Assembly: GCA_934463035.1 (NCBI GenBank)
Contig: CAKSIG010000006.1
Location: 1 to 64,000 of the forward strand
DNA length: 64,000 nucleotides
Direction of reading: 5' to 3'
Source of the DNA: an uncultured Eubacteriales bacterium
GTDB lineage: Bacteria; Bacillota; Clostridia; Oscillospirales; Acutalibacteraceae
The notes beneath the pieces were generated by a model. That model made no database searches. It worked only from the letters and a program-made list of their open reading frames with translations, and was not told the DNA's origin. Positions 1-7,472 of this stretch are shown here, one piece after another; position 1 is the first letter of the stretch; each line of letters opens with the position of its first letter. Both the position numbers and the translations under genes were made by a program.

Positions 1-60
1 CCTCAACGGATAACCATACAGGTTATCAAAAAATACAGCAAGTTAGTGAAAACTACTTGA
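1..60 (+). other. Possible 3' tail of an upstream gene
   Basis: Frame 1 is open from the window edge to a TGA at 58-60, encoding a short basic tail ending in KLVKTT. Frame 3 is also open to position 81, so the choice of frame is not secure. In many Firmicutes dnaX lies directly upstream of ybaB-recR, so the end of dnaX is one possibility, but nothing in these 20 codons identifies it. Confidence 0.2.
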
Positions 61-79
61 CTTTTTATAGGAGAATACT

Positions 80-421
80 ATGAAAGTAAGAATACCTAAC
101 TCGGGCGGACCCGGGAATATGAATCAGATGCTTAAACAGGCGCAGAAGATGCAGTCGGATATGGCGGCGCTTCAAGAGGATCTTGAACAACGCGAGTATA
201 CTGCTGTTTCGGGCGGCGGACTTGTTGAGGTGACGGTTGACGGAAAGCACCTTATAAAGAAACTCACGATAAAACCCGACGCGGTCGACCCTGACGACGC
301 CGAGATGCTTGAAGACCTTATCACAGTTGCCGTAAACGAGGCGATAAACAAGGCAATATCAACGGCGGAAGAAGAAATGGGCTCCGTTACGGGCGGACTT
401 AATATACCCGGACTGTTCTGA
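80..421 (+). CDS. ybaB: YbaB/EbfC family nucleoid-associated protein
   Basis: This 113-residue protein matches the YbaB/EbfC DNA-binding family. An N-terminal helix is rich in Met, Gln and Lys (MNQMLKQAQKMQ), a central beta-strand region carries VEVTVDGKHLIKKLTI, and the tail is Gly/Pro-rich and ends in NIPGLF. The family forms dimers that bind DNA without strong sequence preference. The ATG at 80 is preceded by AGGAG at a good distance. recR begins two bases after its stop, the classical ybaB-recR pairing, which supports the call. Confidence 0.93.
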   Translation: MKVRIPNSGGPGNMNQMLKQAQKMQSDMAALQEDLEQREYTAVSGGGLVEVTVDGKHLIKKLTIKPDAVDPDDAEMLEDLITVAVNEAINKAISTAEEEMGSVTGGLNIPGLF

Positions 422-422
422 T

Positions 423-1022
423 ATGGCATATAATATAGTTCCGCTTACCGAGCTTATAGCGCAGTTTGAGCGCCTGCCCGGTATCGGTAAAAAGACCGCG
501 CAGCGTTTGGCGCTAAGCATACTTGAACAACCGCCCGAGCGGGCGCAAAAATTTGCCGAAGCGCTTGTAAACGCAAGAAAAAAGATACATTTCTGTAAGA
601 GCTGTCAGGGACTTACGGATCTTGACATTTGCCCTATCTGCTCGGACAGCGAAAGGGACAGGAGCGTTATATGCGTAGTCGCCGAGCCAAAGGATATAAT
701 GGCTTTTGAACGTACAAGGGAGTATAACGGGCTTTACCACGTGCTTCACGGCGTGATCTCACCGCTTGACGGGATAGGACCCGACAGCCTTAAAATAAAG
801 GAGCTTATGGCGAGACTCGGTTCGGGCGAAGTAAAAGAGGTCGTAATGGCGACCAACCCCACGGTTGAGGGCGAGGCTACCGCGAGCTATCTTTCCCGTC
901 TTATAAAACCGATGGGCGTTAAGGTTACAAGACTTGCTTACGGTATACCCGTAGGCGGCGACCTTGAATATGCAGATGAATTTACCCTTGCCCGTGCTTT
1001 GGAGGGCAGAAACGAGATTTGA
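423..1022 (+). CDS. recR: Recombination mediator RecR
   Basis: The protein (199 residues) has the full RecR layout: an N-terminal helix-hairpin-helix (LPGIGKKTAQRLAL, about residues 19-32), a four-cysteine zinc finger (CKSCQGLTDLDICPIC, about 58-73) and a TOPRIM domain beginning with VICVVAEPKDI. With RecF and RecO it loads RecA onto gapped single-stranded DNA during repair. Length is normal for the family. It is tightly coupled to ybaB upstream, and the next start (1024) follows its stop by one base, so the three genes are surely one operon. Confidence 0.97.
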   Translation: MAYNIVPLTELIAQFERLPGIGKKTAQRLALSILEQPPERAQKFAEALVNARKKIHFCKSCQGLTDLDICPICSDSERDRSVICVVAEPKDIMAFERTREYNGLYHVLHGVISPLDGIGPDSLKIKELMARLGSGEVKEVVMATNPTVEGEATASYLSRLIKPMGVKVTRLAYGIPVGGDLEYADEFTLARALEGRNEI

Positions 1023-1023
1023 T

Positions 1024-1242
1024 ATGACAGAAGAAAAGATCAAACGTATAAACGAACTTGCGAGAAAGCAGAAGTCCGAGGGACTTACCGAGGAGGAAAA
1101 GCAGGAGCAGTATGTTTTGAGACGGGAGTATATCGAAAGCTATAAACGCAGCTTGATAGCCCAGCTCGAAAATACCTATATCCTCGAAAAGGATGGGACT
1201 AAGAGAAAGGTTAAGTGCAAAGATGAAAATCCTCTTAACTGA
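1024..1242 (+). CDS. DUF896 family (YnzC-like) small protein
   Basis: The protein is 72 residues long and starts at the ATG at 1024, one base after the recR stop. The N-terminal pattern EEKIKRINELARKQKSEGLT followed by EEEKQEQ and LRREYIES is the hallmark of the small DUF896/YnzC family, a two-helix hairpin protein. B. subtilis members have been linked to the SOS regulon, but the biochemical role is not established. Its last 20 bases overlap the start of the next gene, indicating translational coupling. Confidence 0.9.
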   Translation: MTEEKIKRINELARKQKSEGLTEEEKQEQYVLRREYIESYKRSLIAQLENTYILEKDGTKRKVKCKDENPLN

Positions 1243-2173
1243 CAGCGATACCGTAAAGAGCAACGGCGATCTCTCGCTTGAAGTATTTGAGCTGTTCGGA
1301 ACGGTTGCGGAATATCCGTGTATCGGGCGTGAAGAACTGTTAAAAGAAATAGCGGATACCGACATTCTCTTATGTAATAAAACGGTTATAGACCGAGAGG
1401 TCTTTGAAAAAGCAAACAACCTTAAATATATAGGACTTTTCGCAACGGGGTATAATAATATCGACACCGAGTGCGCCAAAGAACGCGGAATAACCGTCTG
1501 CAATGCGGGAACATATTCGGAAAACGCCGTCGCACAGCAGGTTTTCGGCTATATTCTGCACCATTATACCGCAATAGCTAAGTACGATGAATTTGTGAAA
1601 AACGGCGGCTGGATAAATTCAAAGGTCTTTGCTCCGCTTGTGTTTCCAAGCGACGAAATATGCGGTAAAACGCTCGGCATAATCGGATACGGAAGTATAG
1701 GCAAAGCCGTTAAGCGCATAGCCGATGCGTTCGGTATGAAGACGTTGGTGTTTACGCGAACCGTGCGCGAGGACGGGGAAACAAAATTTGTTTCCCTTGA
1801 CGAACTTCTTGCAAACAGCGATATTGTTACGGTGCATTGTCCGCTTAATGCTCAAAGTGAAAATATGATGAACGGTGAAACGTTTTCAAAGATGAAAGAC
1901 GGCGCTTTTTTCATCAATACTTCCCGCGGCGGCGTGCTTGATGAAAACGCTTTGTGTGCCGCGCTTGAAAACGGCAAACTGTCGGGAGCGGCGGTTGATG
2001 TTCTCAGAACCGAGCCTATGTCGGCTGACTGCCCGCTTGTAAACGCAAAGAATATAATAATAACCCCGCATACCGCGTGGGCGCCGCTTACCACCAGAAG
2101 AAGACTGCTTGATATAGTTGTTTCAAATATTCAGGCATTTTTGAACGGCACCCCGCAGAATAAGGTTTGCTGA
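1223..2173 (+). CDS. D-2-hydroxyacid dehydrogenase (NAD-binding)
   Basis: This is a 316-residue member of the D-isomer-specific 2-hydroxyacid dehydrogenases, which reduce 2-oxoacids such as hydroxypyruvate or glyoxylate with NAD(P)H. The Rossmann motif GIIGYGSIG lies near residue 149. Catalytic Arg (NTSRGG), Glu (TEPM) and His (TPHTAWAP) are all present. The ATG at 1223 gives the correct N-terminus (MKILLTDSD). An in-frame upstream start at 1193 would add residues foreign to the family. Substrate cannot be decided; glycerate/hydroxypyruvate is a common choice for this subtype. It is translationally coupled to the DUF896 gene. Confidence 0.9.
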   Translation: MKILLTDSDTVKSNGDLSLEVFELFGTVAEYPCIGREELLKEIADTDILLCNKTVIDREVFEKANNLKYIGLFATGYNNIDTECAKERGITVCNAGTYSENAVAQQVFGYILHHYTAIAKYDEFVKNGGWINSKVFAPLVFPSDEICGKTLGIIGYGSIGKAVKRIADAFGMKTLVFTRTVREDGETKFVSLDELLANSDIVTVHCPLNAQSENMMNGETFSKMKDGAFFINTSRGGVLDENALCAALENGKLSGAAVDVLRTEPMSADCPLVNAKNIIITPHTAWAPLTTRRRLLDIVVSNIQAFLNGTPQNKVC

Positions 2174-2189
2174 ACTTACGTTGTGTTAA

Positions 2190-2233
2190 AAAGTCTCGGC
2201 AAAAGCAATTTTATTTGCTTTTGCCGAGACTTT
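2190..2233. terminator. Bidirectional terminator, 19-bp perfect stem
   Basis: Bases 2190-2208 pair perfectly with 2215-2233 around a six-base loop, and the stem core is GTCTCGGCAAAAGC. The outer AAA/TTT arms supply short U-tracts on both strands. It sits between the convergent 2-hydroxyacid dehydrogenase and M20 peptidase genes and can stop both transcripts. Confidence 0.9.
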
Positions 2234-2239
2234 AACGTT

Positions 2240-3685
2240 TTATCTTGCTTTTTGCGCTTTGATAAGATTTTTGTAGAATCTCACCGCGCCCGGAAGGCAG
2301 TTGTACTCAATGTTTTCGTTCAGTCCGTGCATACCTTTCATCTGCTCAGGTCCGTATATAACGGGAGCAAAGCGCAGACAGTTCTTGCATATCGGCTGAT
2401 AGAACTGCGCGTCGGTAGCGCCCGTCATAACATAAGGGGAGGACGGAAGACCCGGGAAAGTTTTTTCAATAACGTCTTCCATAAGCTTGAACGCCTCTCC
2501 GTTTATGTCAACGGGCGGTGTGAAGTCGTTTGAGTGGAGTATTTCCATTTCAAGACCGTGCTTTTCGGCGCATTTCTTTATTATTTCAAGACTTTCCTTT
2601 TCGCCCTGATGTGGTATAAAGCGCATATTTGCGCAAACGCTTGCCTCCTGCGGAATAACGTTTACCGCGTCCGAACCCGATTGCATAGTAAACGCGACGG
2701 TAGTTCGGAGCATTGCGCCTGCCTGAGCGCTAAGTTTCGGAAGAACAGCGAGCAATAAGGGCTTAAAGATCGGAATATTCCCGAAAACCAATTTTAACCC
2801 GAATGAGGCATAGGGAGCCAAAGCCTTAAACATTGAAGCCACCTCAAAGGATAACTTTTTCTTAAACGGCGAATGTGTTTCAATCTCGTTTTCAAAGGCG
2901 GCAAGACGCGCTATCGGTGTGTTTGCGGCAGGCGCACTCGCGTGTCCGCCTGTGCTTTTCGCCGTGAATTTAACGTCGGCTTTGCCCTTTTCAAAAACGC
3001 CTACCATTGCAAAGTTGCCGTGAACGCCGCCTATCGGATCGGATATAATTCCGCCGCCCTCATCACAGAGCATAAAAAGCTCAACACCGCGGCGTTTAAG
3101 CTCCTCAACTATCTTCGGTGCGCCGTCTCCTGCCCATTCCTCGGTGCAGGACGAAGCAAGATAAACGTCACATTCGGGGATATAACCCTCCGCCAAAAGC
3201 TGTTCGACAGCCTCAAAGAATGACATTACCGAACATTTTGTGTCCGAAGCGCCTCTGCCGTGAACCTTGCCGTCCGCTATATCGCCTGAAAACGGGTCGT
3301 GTTTCCACTGACCCTCCGCAGGAACAACGTCCTGATGGCTCATAAGCAGTATCGGCTTTTTTGAACTTTTTCCTTTCCAATAATAGAGAAGATTTCCGTC
3401 AATTTCGGTCTTTTCAAGGCTTTTATGCACCAGCGGAAACAGCTCTTCAAGAACCTTGTGAAAGCCTCGAAACTTTTCCGCCTCGTCAACGCCTGCGTGC
3501 GATGTCGTATCGTATTTTATCATTTCCGACAGCTTTTTTGCAAGTCTGAGCGACTCCTGCTCGTCTTCCTCGGGTTTATAAGAGGATACCTTTGACTTGA
3601 TAAAAAGCGTTCGTATAACCGCGAAAAGGAGCAAAGCGAGAACGGCGCCTATAATAATAAGCAGAGCAAATGCTAAATACTTCAC
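2240..3685 (-). CDS. Membrane-anchored M20 family metallopeptidase (PM20D1/carboxypeptidase-like)
   Basis: The protein has 481 residues. A single N-terminal membrane segment (about residues 4-26) is followed by an M20 dinuclear-zinc hydrolase domain. Visible metal-site motifs are MSHQDVVP, GRGASDTKCS and the catalytic CTEEWAGDGA. The GHASAP stretch marks the dimerisation/lid domain. Relatives hydrolyse N-acyl amino acids or dipeptides, so substrate is open. Its start overlaps the stop of the upstream membrane gene by four bases, making it the last gene of a three-gene operon with two membrane proteins. That arrangement suggests coupled hydrolysis and transport of a peptide or acyl-amino acid. 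Confidence 0.88.
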   Translation of the reverse strand: MKYLAFALLIIIGAVLALLLFAVIRTLFIKSKVSSYKPEEDEQESLRLAKKLSEMIKYDTTSHAGVDEAEKFRGFHKVLEELFPLVHKSLEKTEIDGNLLYYWKGKSSKKPILLMSHQDVVPAEGQWKHDPFSGDIADGKVHGRGASDTKCSVMSFFEAVEQLLAEGYIPECDVYLASSCTEEWAGDGAPKIVEELKRRGVELFMLCDEGGGIISDPIGGVHGNFAMVGVFEKGKADVKFTAKSTGGHASAPAANTPIARLAAFENEIETHSPFKKKLSFEVASMFKALAPYASFGLKLVFGNIPIFKPLLLAVLPKLSAQAGAMLRTTVAFTMQSGSDAVNVIPQEASVCANMRFIPHQGEKESLEIIKKCAEKHGLEMEILHSNDFTPPVDINGEAFKLMEDVIEKTFPGLPSSPYVMTGATDAQFYQPICKNCLRFAPVIYGPEQMKGMHGLNENIEYNCLPGAVRFYKNLIKAQKAR

Positions 3686-4371
3686 GCGGTTTCACTTCCT
3701 TTGTTTTTCTTGTAATAGAACAGCGAGACGCCTATTGCGATAGCACCCGACGGTATTATCATAAAGCTCGTAGAACCGACAAGCGCGGGTACTAAGACGA
3801 ACAGAACGCTCATTATGACAAGTGGGAACACCGCTATTTTCATATTCTTGCGGTAGTATTTATATGCCATTGCGCCGAACAGGGCGGGCACAACATTGTC
3901 AAAAGCGGGCTGTAACTCCTGCATTTCAAGAACGGGGCGCAGCGGAGTGAGCAACGCAACGCCGATAGCAAGAACCAATATGGTTACAAGCGACGACGTG
4001 GCTATTGAGAGTGTGGAAATAATCTCATTTTCTTTGGTTCCTGTTTTTGCGCCAACCGTGTCTCGCGCGTTTACGGCGCAGGGGATCTTCATATTGATAA
4101 GATTGCCCGTTATAAAGGCAAGGTATCCGCCTCCCGAGCCGAGCATCGGCGTGTATATCAAAAATTCTGCAATACTGCTTACAAGCCATACGATGCCGAC
4201 CGAAACAAAGCCCTTTGCGGTTGCCGCAAGGTCGGGATACGCGCCGAGAATGTCGCCTATCAAAAACGGCGCGCCGATAAGCATTATAAGAGCTAAAATA
4301 CTTGCGATCCTGCCTATTAAATGCGTAGTTTTATTATACTTTTCCCAAATAATATTCTTTTCTTCGCTCAT
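3682..4371 (-). CDS. Uncharacterised integral membrane protein (partner of the DUF5058-like protein)
   Basis: The protein (229 residues) has about five or six hydrophobic segments (roughly residues 18-38, 50-72, 118-142, 155-170, 178-200, 203-222) and a short charged N-terminus. A conserved-looking stretch reads SGGGYLAFITGNL. I cannot assign it to a characterised transporter family. GGAGG precedes the ATG. It lies 12 bases after the DUF5058-like gene and overlaps the M20 peptidase gene, so the two membrane proteins may form one heteromeric transporter or channel. That is inference from gene order only. Confidence 0.75.
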   Translation of the reverse strand: MSEEKNIIWEKYNKTTHLIGRIASILALIMLIGAPFLIGDILGAYPDLAATAKGFVSVGIVWLVSSIAEFLIYTPMLGSGGGYLAFITGNLINMKIPCAVNARDTVGAKTGTKENEIISTLSIATSSLVTILVLAIGVALLTPLRPVLEMQELQPAFDNVVPALFGAMAYKYYRKNMKIAVFPLVIMSVLFVLVPALVGSTSFMIIPSGAIAIGVSLFYYKKNKGSETA

Positions 4372-4383
4372 TGTAATGCCTCC

Positions 4384-5133
4384 TTAAATAATCTCTATAA
4401 CAACGGCTGCCGCCATTCCCGCCAGCATACTCGCCGCAACCGAGAAGTTTTCGACCCACTGCATTTTCTTCTTTTCCGAAAGGAATATAAATAAAGCCAT
4501 TGCCGCCGCCGATACTGCAACTACCGCAAGCGGCAACCAAGTGCCTTTAAAAGTGAAAAGACCCTCGCCCGAAACAAAATTACCTATGTAGCTTCCGACG
4601 TAAGCGCTGACAAGACCGATAAACATAGCGGTCATTGCGGTATCGCCGAATGAAGACGCGCCGCCTTTTTTCGCGCTGTTTCCGAGCTTTGAAGTATATT
4701 TTTTGTTAAAGAAGACCGACAGCACCATACCCCAAATAATGCAAACGCTCATTAACAGCGCAATCGTGGCAAAGCCAGACGCCGTCATTTCCGAAGCGGA
4801 GAGCGAGGACATACCGACCTGCTCTGCCGCCGCCTGAGCAACCTGTGTTTCATAATGGAGCGCGCCGATGACCGAAAGCCTGAGCCACGGCCACGGTATT
4901 CCGAGACTTCCCGAAAGCGCTATAACGCCGAGCAGAATTCCTATGCTCGGCAAAACCGAAAATGTTGCGCTTGAAACTATAACGCGTTTCATTTTTGCGG
5001 TATCCATACCGAGCGCCTTGCCCGCACGGTAGGCGCGCACCATAAAAATAACGCATACCAATGCCACAAAGGCTATAATTCCGCCGCATATCAAATAAAG
5101 AGGGGAACTGTTCAATTTTTCAATGATTGACAT
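4384..5133 (-). CDS. DUF5058-like integral membrane protein
   Basis: The protein (249 residues) has about six or seven membrane segments, starting with SPLYLICGGIIAFVALVCVI and a second around SVLPSIGILLGVIALSGSLG. The loop PWPWLRLSVIGALHYE is distinctive. From memory this matches DUF5058, a family without known function; no search was possible. It is the first gene of the operon, with AAGGAG upstream and a strong promoter at 5157-5185. Together with the next membrane gene and the M20 peptidase it forms a likely uptake or export and hydrolysis unit. Confidence 0.72.
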   Translation of the reverse strand: MSIIEKLNSSPLYLICGGIIAFVALVCVIFMVRAYRAGKALGMDTAKMKRVIVSSATFSVLPSIGILLGVIALSGSLGIPWPWLRLSVIGALHYETQVAQAAAEQVGMSSLSASEMTASGFATIALLMSVCIIWGMVLSVFFNKKYTSKLGNSAKKGGASSFGDTAMTAMFIGLVSAYVGSYIGNFVSGEGLFTFKGTWLPLAVVAVSAAAMALFIFLSEKKKMQWVENFSVAASMLAGMAAAVVIEII

Positions 5134-5156
5134 TAAAACTCAACTCCTTTTACTGT

Positions 5157-5185
5157 ATTATAAAGCACCTTTAAGGTTTTGGCAA
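5157..5185 (-). promoter_or_regulatory. Sigma-A promoter of the DUF5058-M20 operon
   Basis: On the minus strand TTGCCA (5180-5185) is followed after 17 bases by TATAAT (5157-5162). The start codon lies about 24 bases downstream of the -10 element, leaving a short leader with AAGGAG. Confidence 0.8.
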
Positions 5186-5298
5186 GGGTTCGCCAACTTT
5201 TTACTTAAAAGTACGTGTAACCATAAAAAGGGGGATTTTTAATGAAAAATGCTTTTTTTGAAAATGCCTGCCTCGTTTTCAGTGCGGTTGATTTTATC

Positions 5299-5577
5299 TT
5301 AGTGTGGCAGGACTCGAACCTGTCACGGTTTCGCTCGCCGCCTTTTAGATTGCGGCTTTGCGTTTATTTTTGCAAGGCGTCAGCCTTGCTGCAAATTTCT
5401 CGCTTCGCCGAATAAAAAATTCGGCGGCAGAAACTTTTAACCTACCGAAACTGAAAATTTTGTTATAAGACGAAGCCGACTAAACGCAGGAATACTTCCG
5501 TATTTCAAGTTTTGAGGCAATGTATTATGCAAAATTTTGTTTCGTAGGCGTGACAGGTTAAAGTTCTGTCACACTAA
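5299..5577. mobile_element. MITE-like element with 29-bp imperfect terminal inverted repeats
   Basis: The left end (5299-5327, starting TTAGTGTGGCAGGACTCGAA) and the reverse complement of the right end (5549-5577, starting TTAGTGTGACAGAACTTTAA) agree at 25 of 29 positions. Both arms end in AACCTGTCACG. The 279-bp interior has no plausible gene but contains stem-loops, for example CGCCGAAT-AAAA-ATTCGGCG near 5404-5423. Immediate flanks are ATCTT and AACTT, which is at best a degenerate target duplication. A non-autonomous miniature inverted-repeat element explains this best. No transposase is in the window. Confidence 0.6.
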
Positions 5578-6149
5578 CTTTCGCGGTAACCGCAATAAAA
5601 AGACTGTTAAGGTTGATTTTTCGGTAAACCGCGGACTATTATTTGGCGTAACGCTCAAAAAACAGCACAGACAGTAAATTTGCTGTGATTTTGACGGAAT
5701 TAAATAGGGAATGAGGGGAAGGACCTCATTCTTGCGAAAGAGGTCCTCTTGTAATCGCGCGAAGGAATAGCACAAAACAAATAGTTATGCAAATATTCGT
5801 CGGATAAGCCTAGCAGAATACTTTTTCACTTTTCACTATTACTTATTACCATCAAGAATCTGATGTTGATTTTAGTGAAACGGAGCCTCAACAAACAAAG
5901 TAGTATAGGGTTCTACTTCCGCATTAATAATTGCCTTTCCTCTTCATAACTCCAACATTTGTTTTTTGCGAGCAAATACGAGAATATAGCGCCATATTGT
6001 CTTGCTCGGAAATTGTTTTTATGCTTAGTTGCGGTCAGTTTCCCTTCCGTAATATGCCGTTAGTGCCTCAGCTTTTTCCAATTCTTCGCTCATCGGAAAC
6101 TTTTTCTTTCTGAAAATGGATATTTAATCCAATTGTTGCTTATAGTCCG
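5578..6149. other. Gene-free AT-rich stretch with a double hairpin
   Basis: I see no convincing gene between the MITE and the controller-gene promoter. The short open frames here lack ribosome sites and family features. At 5711-5747 two alternative stems compete for the same bases: ATGAGG/CCTCAT (5711-5716 with 5724-5729) and AGGACCTC/GAGGTCCT (5720-5727 with 5740-5747). Confidence 0.5.
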
Positions 6150-6178
6150 TTGCCTTATAGACATCATACGGGTAAAAT
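6150..6178 (+). promoter_or_regulatory. Promoter of the controller-protein/endonuclease genes
   Basis: TTGCCT (6150-6155), a 17-base spacer and TAAAAT (6173-6178) fit a sigma-A promoter. The predicted transcript would start near 6185, about 36 bases before the TTG start codon at 6221. It would therefore exclude the ATG at 6182 as a start. Confidence 0.6.
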
Positions 6179-6205
6179 ATCATGGTGATTACTGTCGATT
6201 TATGT

Positions 6206-6220
6206 AGGAGGTGTACTCCT
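6206..6220 (+). promoter_or_regulatory. Hairpin that can mask the ribosome site of the controller gene
   Basis: AGGAG (6206-6210) and CTCCT (6216-6220) flank the five bases GTGTA, and the TTG start follows immediately. The left arm is the Shine-Dalgarno sequence itself (AGGAGG, 6206-6211), so the short stem could dampen translation. It could also be a protein-binding repeat. Confidence 0.4.
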
Positions 6221-6430
6221 TTGAACATTAAGAAGGCCTTTGGATGGAAAGTCCAACAATTACGAAAAAAAACCGGAATGAGCCAAGAGAAGTTCGCACT
6301 GTCCATTGATATGGATAGAACTTATCTTGCTTCTGTCGAGGTGGGGAAACGAAATATTTCTTTATGCAATATTGAGAAGATTGCCAAGGGATTAAATATT
6401 AGTGTAAGCGAGCTTTTATCCGGTATATGA
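6221..6430 (+). CDS. XRE-family HTH regulator, controller (C) protein type
   Basis: The protein (69 residues) is one helix-turn-helix domain: W-x-VQQLRKKTGMSQEKFALS, the recognition helix around RTYLASVEVGKRNISL, and a C-terminal NIEKIAKGLNISVSELL. Size and sequence type match the controller proteins of type II restriction-modification systems, which delay endonuclease expression until the DNA is methylated. TTG at 6221 is chosen because AGGAGG lies nine bases upstream. The endonuclease gene follows 13 bases after its stop. Codon use is AT-rich like the rest of this island. Confidence 0.8.
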   Translation: MNIKKAFGWKVQQLRKKTGMSQEKFALSIDMDRTYLASVEVGKRNISLCNIEKIAKGLNISVSELLSGI

Positions 6431-6443
6431 TTGGAGAATACTT

Positions 6444-7427
6444 GTGAAATTATCAAATATATTTTATTTTAAGAACATTGTCGATCGTTGTTATCCAGAC
6501 GAAAATCGCCCTGCGGTCGATATTCAAGCTATTGTTGCCGTAGTCAAAGAAGATATCAAAAAAATCCCCAATGAAGATTTTATCGAAGTAATAACAAGCT
6601 GCTTCATTCCTGATTTATACTCCGGTATGGGAAAGTGCGAAAAATTGTTCACCAAGCTCACTGAGCTTATGGTTGGTGAATGGTGGCGTCGTATGGGTGG
6701 TTCCTATAATCTTCCCACAAAGAAATCTGGGACTGAGGATGTAGAACTCATCTATAATACAATTTCTATTGCGTGTGATGCTAAGGTTTTCCGCTTAGGC
6801 AGAAGTCAAAAGGCTCCCAATGTTAAGGACTTTCTGAAACTTGCAAGTGTAAGACTTTGGATTGATGGCCTCAATACCAATTATAAAAAGCGAAAAATAG
6901 ATCGTTCTGTAATTGGTGGCTTGGTTACATATTCCTCCTTGCATGAGTGGGAAAGCGATAGCGAAGTGTATGAAGAATGTACCAATCACGCTACCCCTGT
7001 TGTAATGTTGCCATATGAAGTACTGGCATTATTGCTCAAGCACAAGGAAAACGTTCAGATTTCTGAGCTTGCGAAGCTCTGGAATTATACAGAGAATCAT
7101 GTGAAAACAGCCCGCCAAAAGAATAATTATTGGGCATATGTTTCAACCTTCATCTGTAAACTACTATCAATCTCCATTACAGAATACAATGCTCAAATGA
7201 AACAGTACCATAAGGATATCCTTCTTGCTGCCGCAGAATATCGTAAGATTGTTCAGGATGCCGTTGATGAGGTAAAGAACAGGATCGTCACTGATTTGGA
7301 TAAGTACACAACTGTTGAATCCCTCAGAACCTATGCTCTTAACGAGATCGAGCGCAGAGACAATGCAATAGCACTCGATTATCTGAAACATATAGATGAT
7401 TTTCGTTATTACAGAGATCAAGACTAA
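6444..7427 (+). CDS. HindIII-family type II restriction endonuclease
   Basis: This protein (327 residues, GTG start with GGAG upstream) resembles HindIII in motif order as I remember that enzyme. It has EKLFTK followed by a helix and a small Gly segment, then the PD-(D/E)XK core D99...D112-A-K114 in the context ACDAKVFRLGRSQKA. HindIII has ADAKSFRLSR at the same place. A central E-rich region and a C-terminal helical part follow. The family cuts at AAGCTT, but specificity here is not proven. Gene order (controller upstream, methylase convergent) supports a restriction-modification locus. Confidence 0.75.
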   Translation: MKLSNIFYFKNIVDRCYPDENRPAVDIQAIVAVVKEDIKKIPNEDFIEVITSCFIPDLYSGMGKCEKLFTKLTELMVGEWWRRMGGSYNLPTKKSGTEDVELIYNTISIACDAKVFRLGRSQKAPNVKDFLKLASVRLWIDGLNTNYKKRKIDRSVIGGLVTYSSLHEWESDSEVYEECTNHATPVVMLPYEVLALLLKHKENVQISELAKLWNYTENHVKTARQKNNYWAYVSTFICKLLSISITEYNAQMKQYHKDILLAAAEYRKIVQDAVDEVKNRIVTDLDKYTTVESLRTYALNEIERRDNAIALDYLKHIDDFRYYRDQD

Positions 7428-7430
7428 CTA

Positions 7431-7472
7431 AAGTAAAAAGAGAACGGTTCAAAAACCGTTCTCTTTTTACTT
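7431..7472. terminator. Bidirectional terminator between endonuclease and methylase
   Basis: Bases 7431-7449 and 7454-7472 form a perfect 19-bp stem with a CAAA loop. The AAAAAG/CTTTTT arms give U-rich tails on both strands. It separates the convergent endonuclease and methylase genes and overlaps the methylase stop codon by two bases. Confidence 0.9.

Noticed and set aside
5242..5412. A 56-residue frame after AGGGGG that runs into the MITE-like element
   Set aside because: Two thirds of it lies inside the repeat and encodes low-quality Arg/Leu/Phe-rich text (NLSRFRSPPFRLRL). It looks like read-through of non-coding DNA.
5931..6113. A 60-codon frame in the gap before the controller gene
   Set aside because: No ribosome site, no recognisable pattern, and Phe/Leu/Ser-rich composition as expected by chance in AT-rich DNA.
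6444..7427. Phage replication or primase protein as an alternative for the endonuclease
   Set aside because: The DAK-centred nuclease core, HindIII-like spacing and the controller/methylase context explain the sequence better; no helicase or primase motif is seen.
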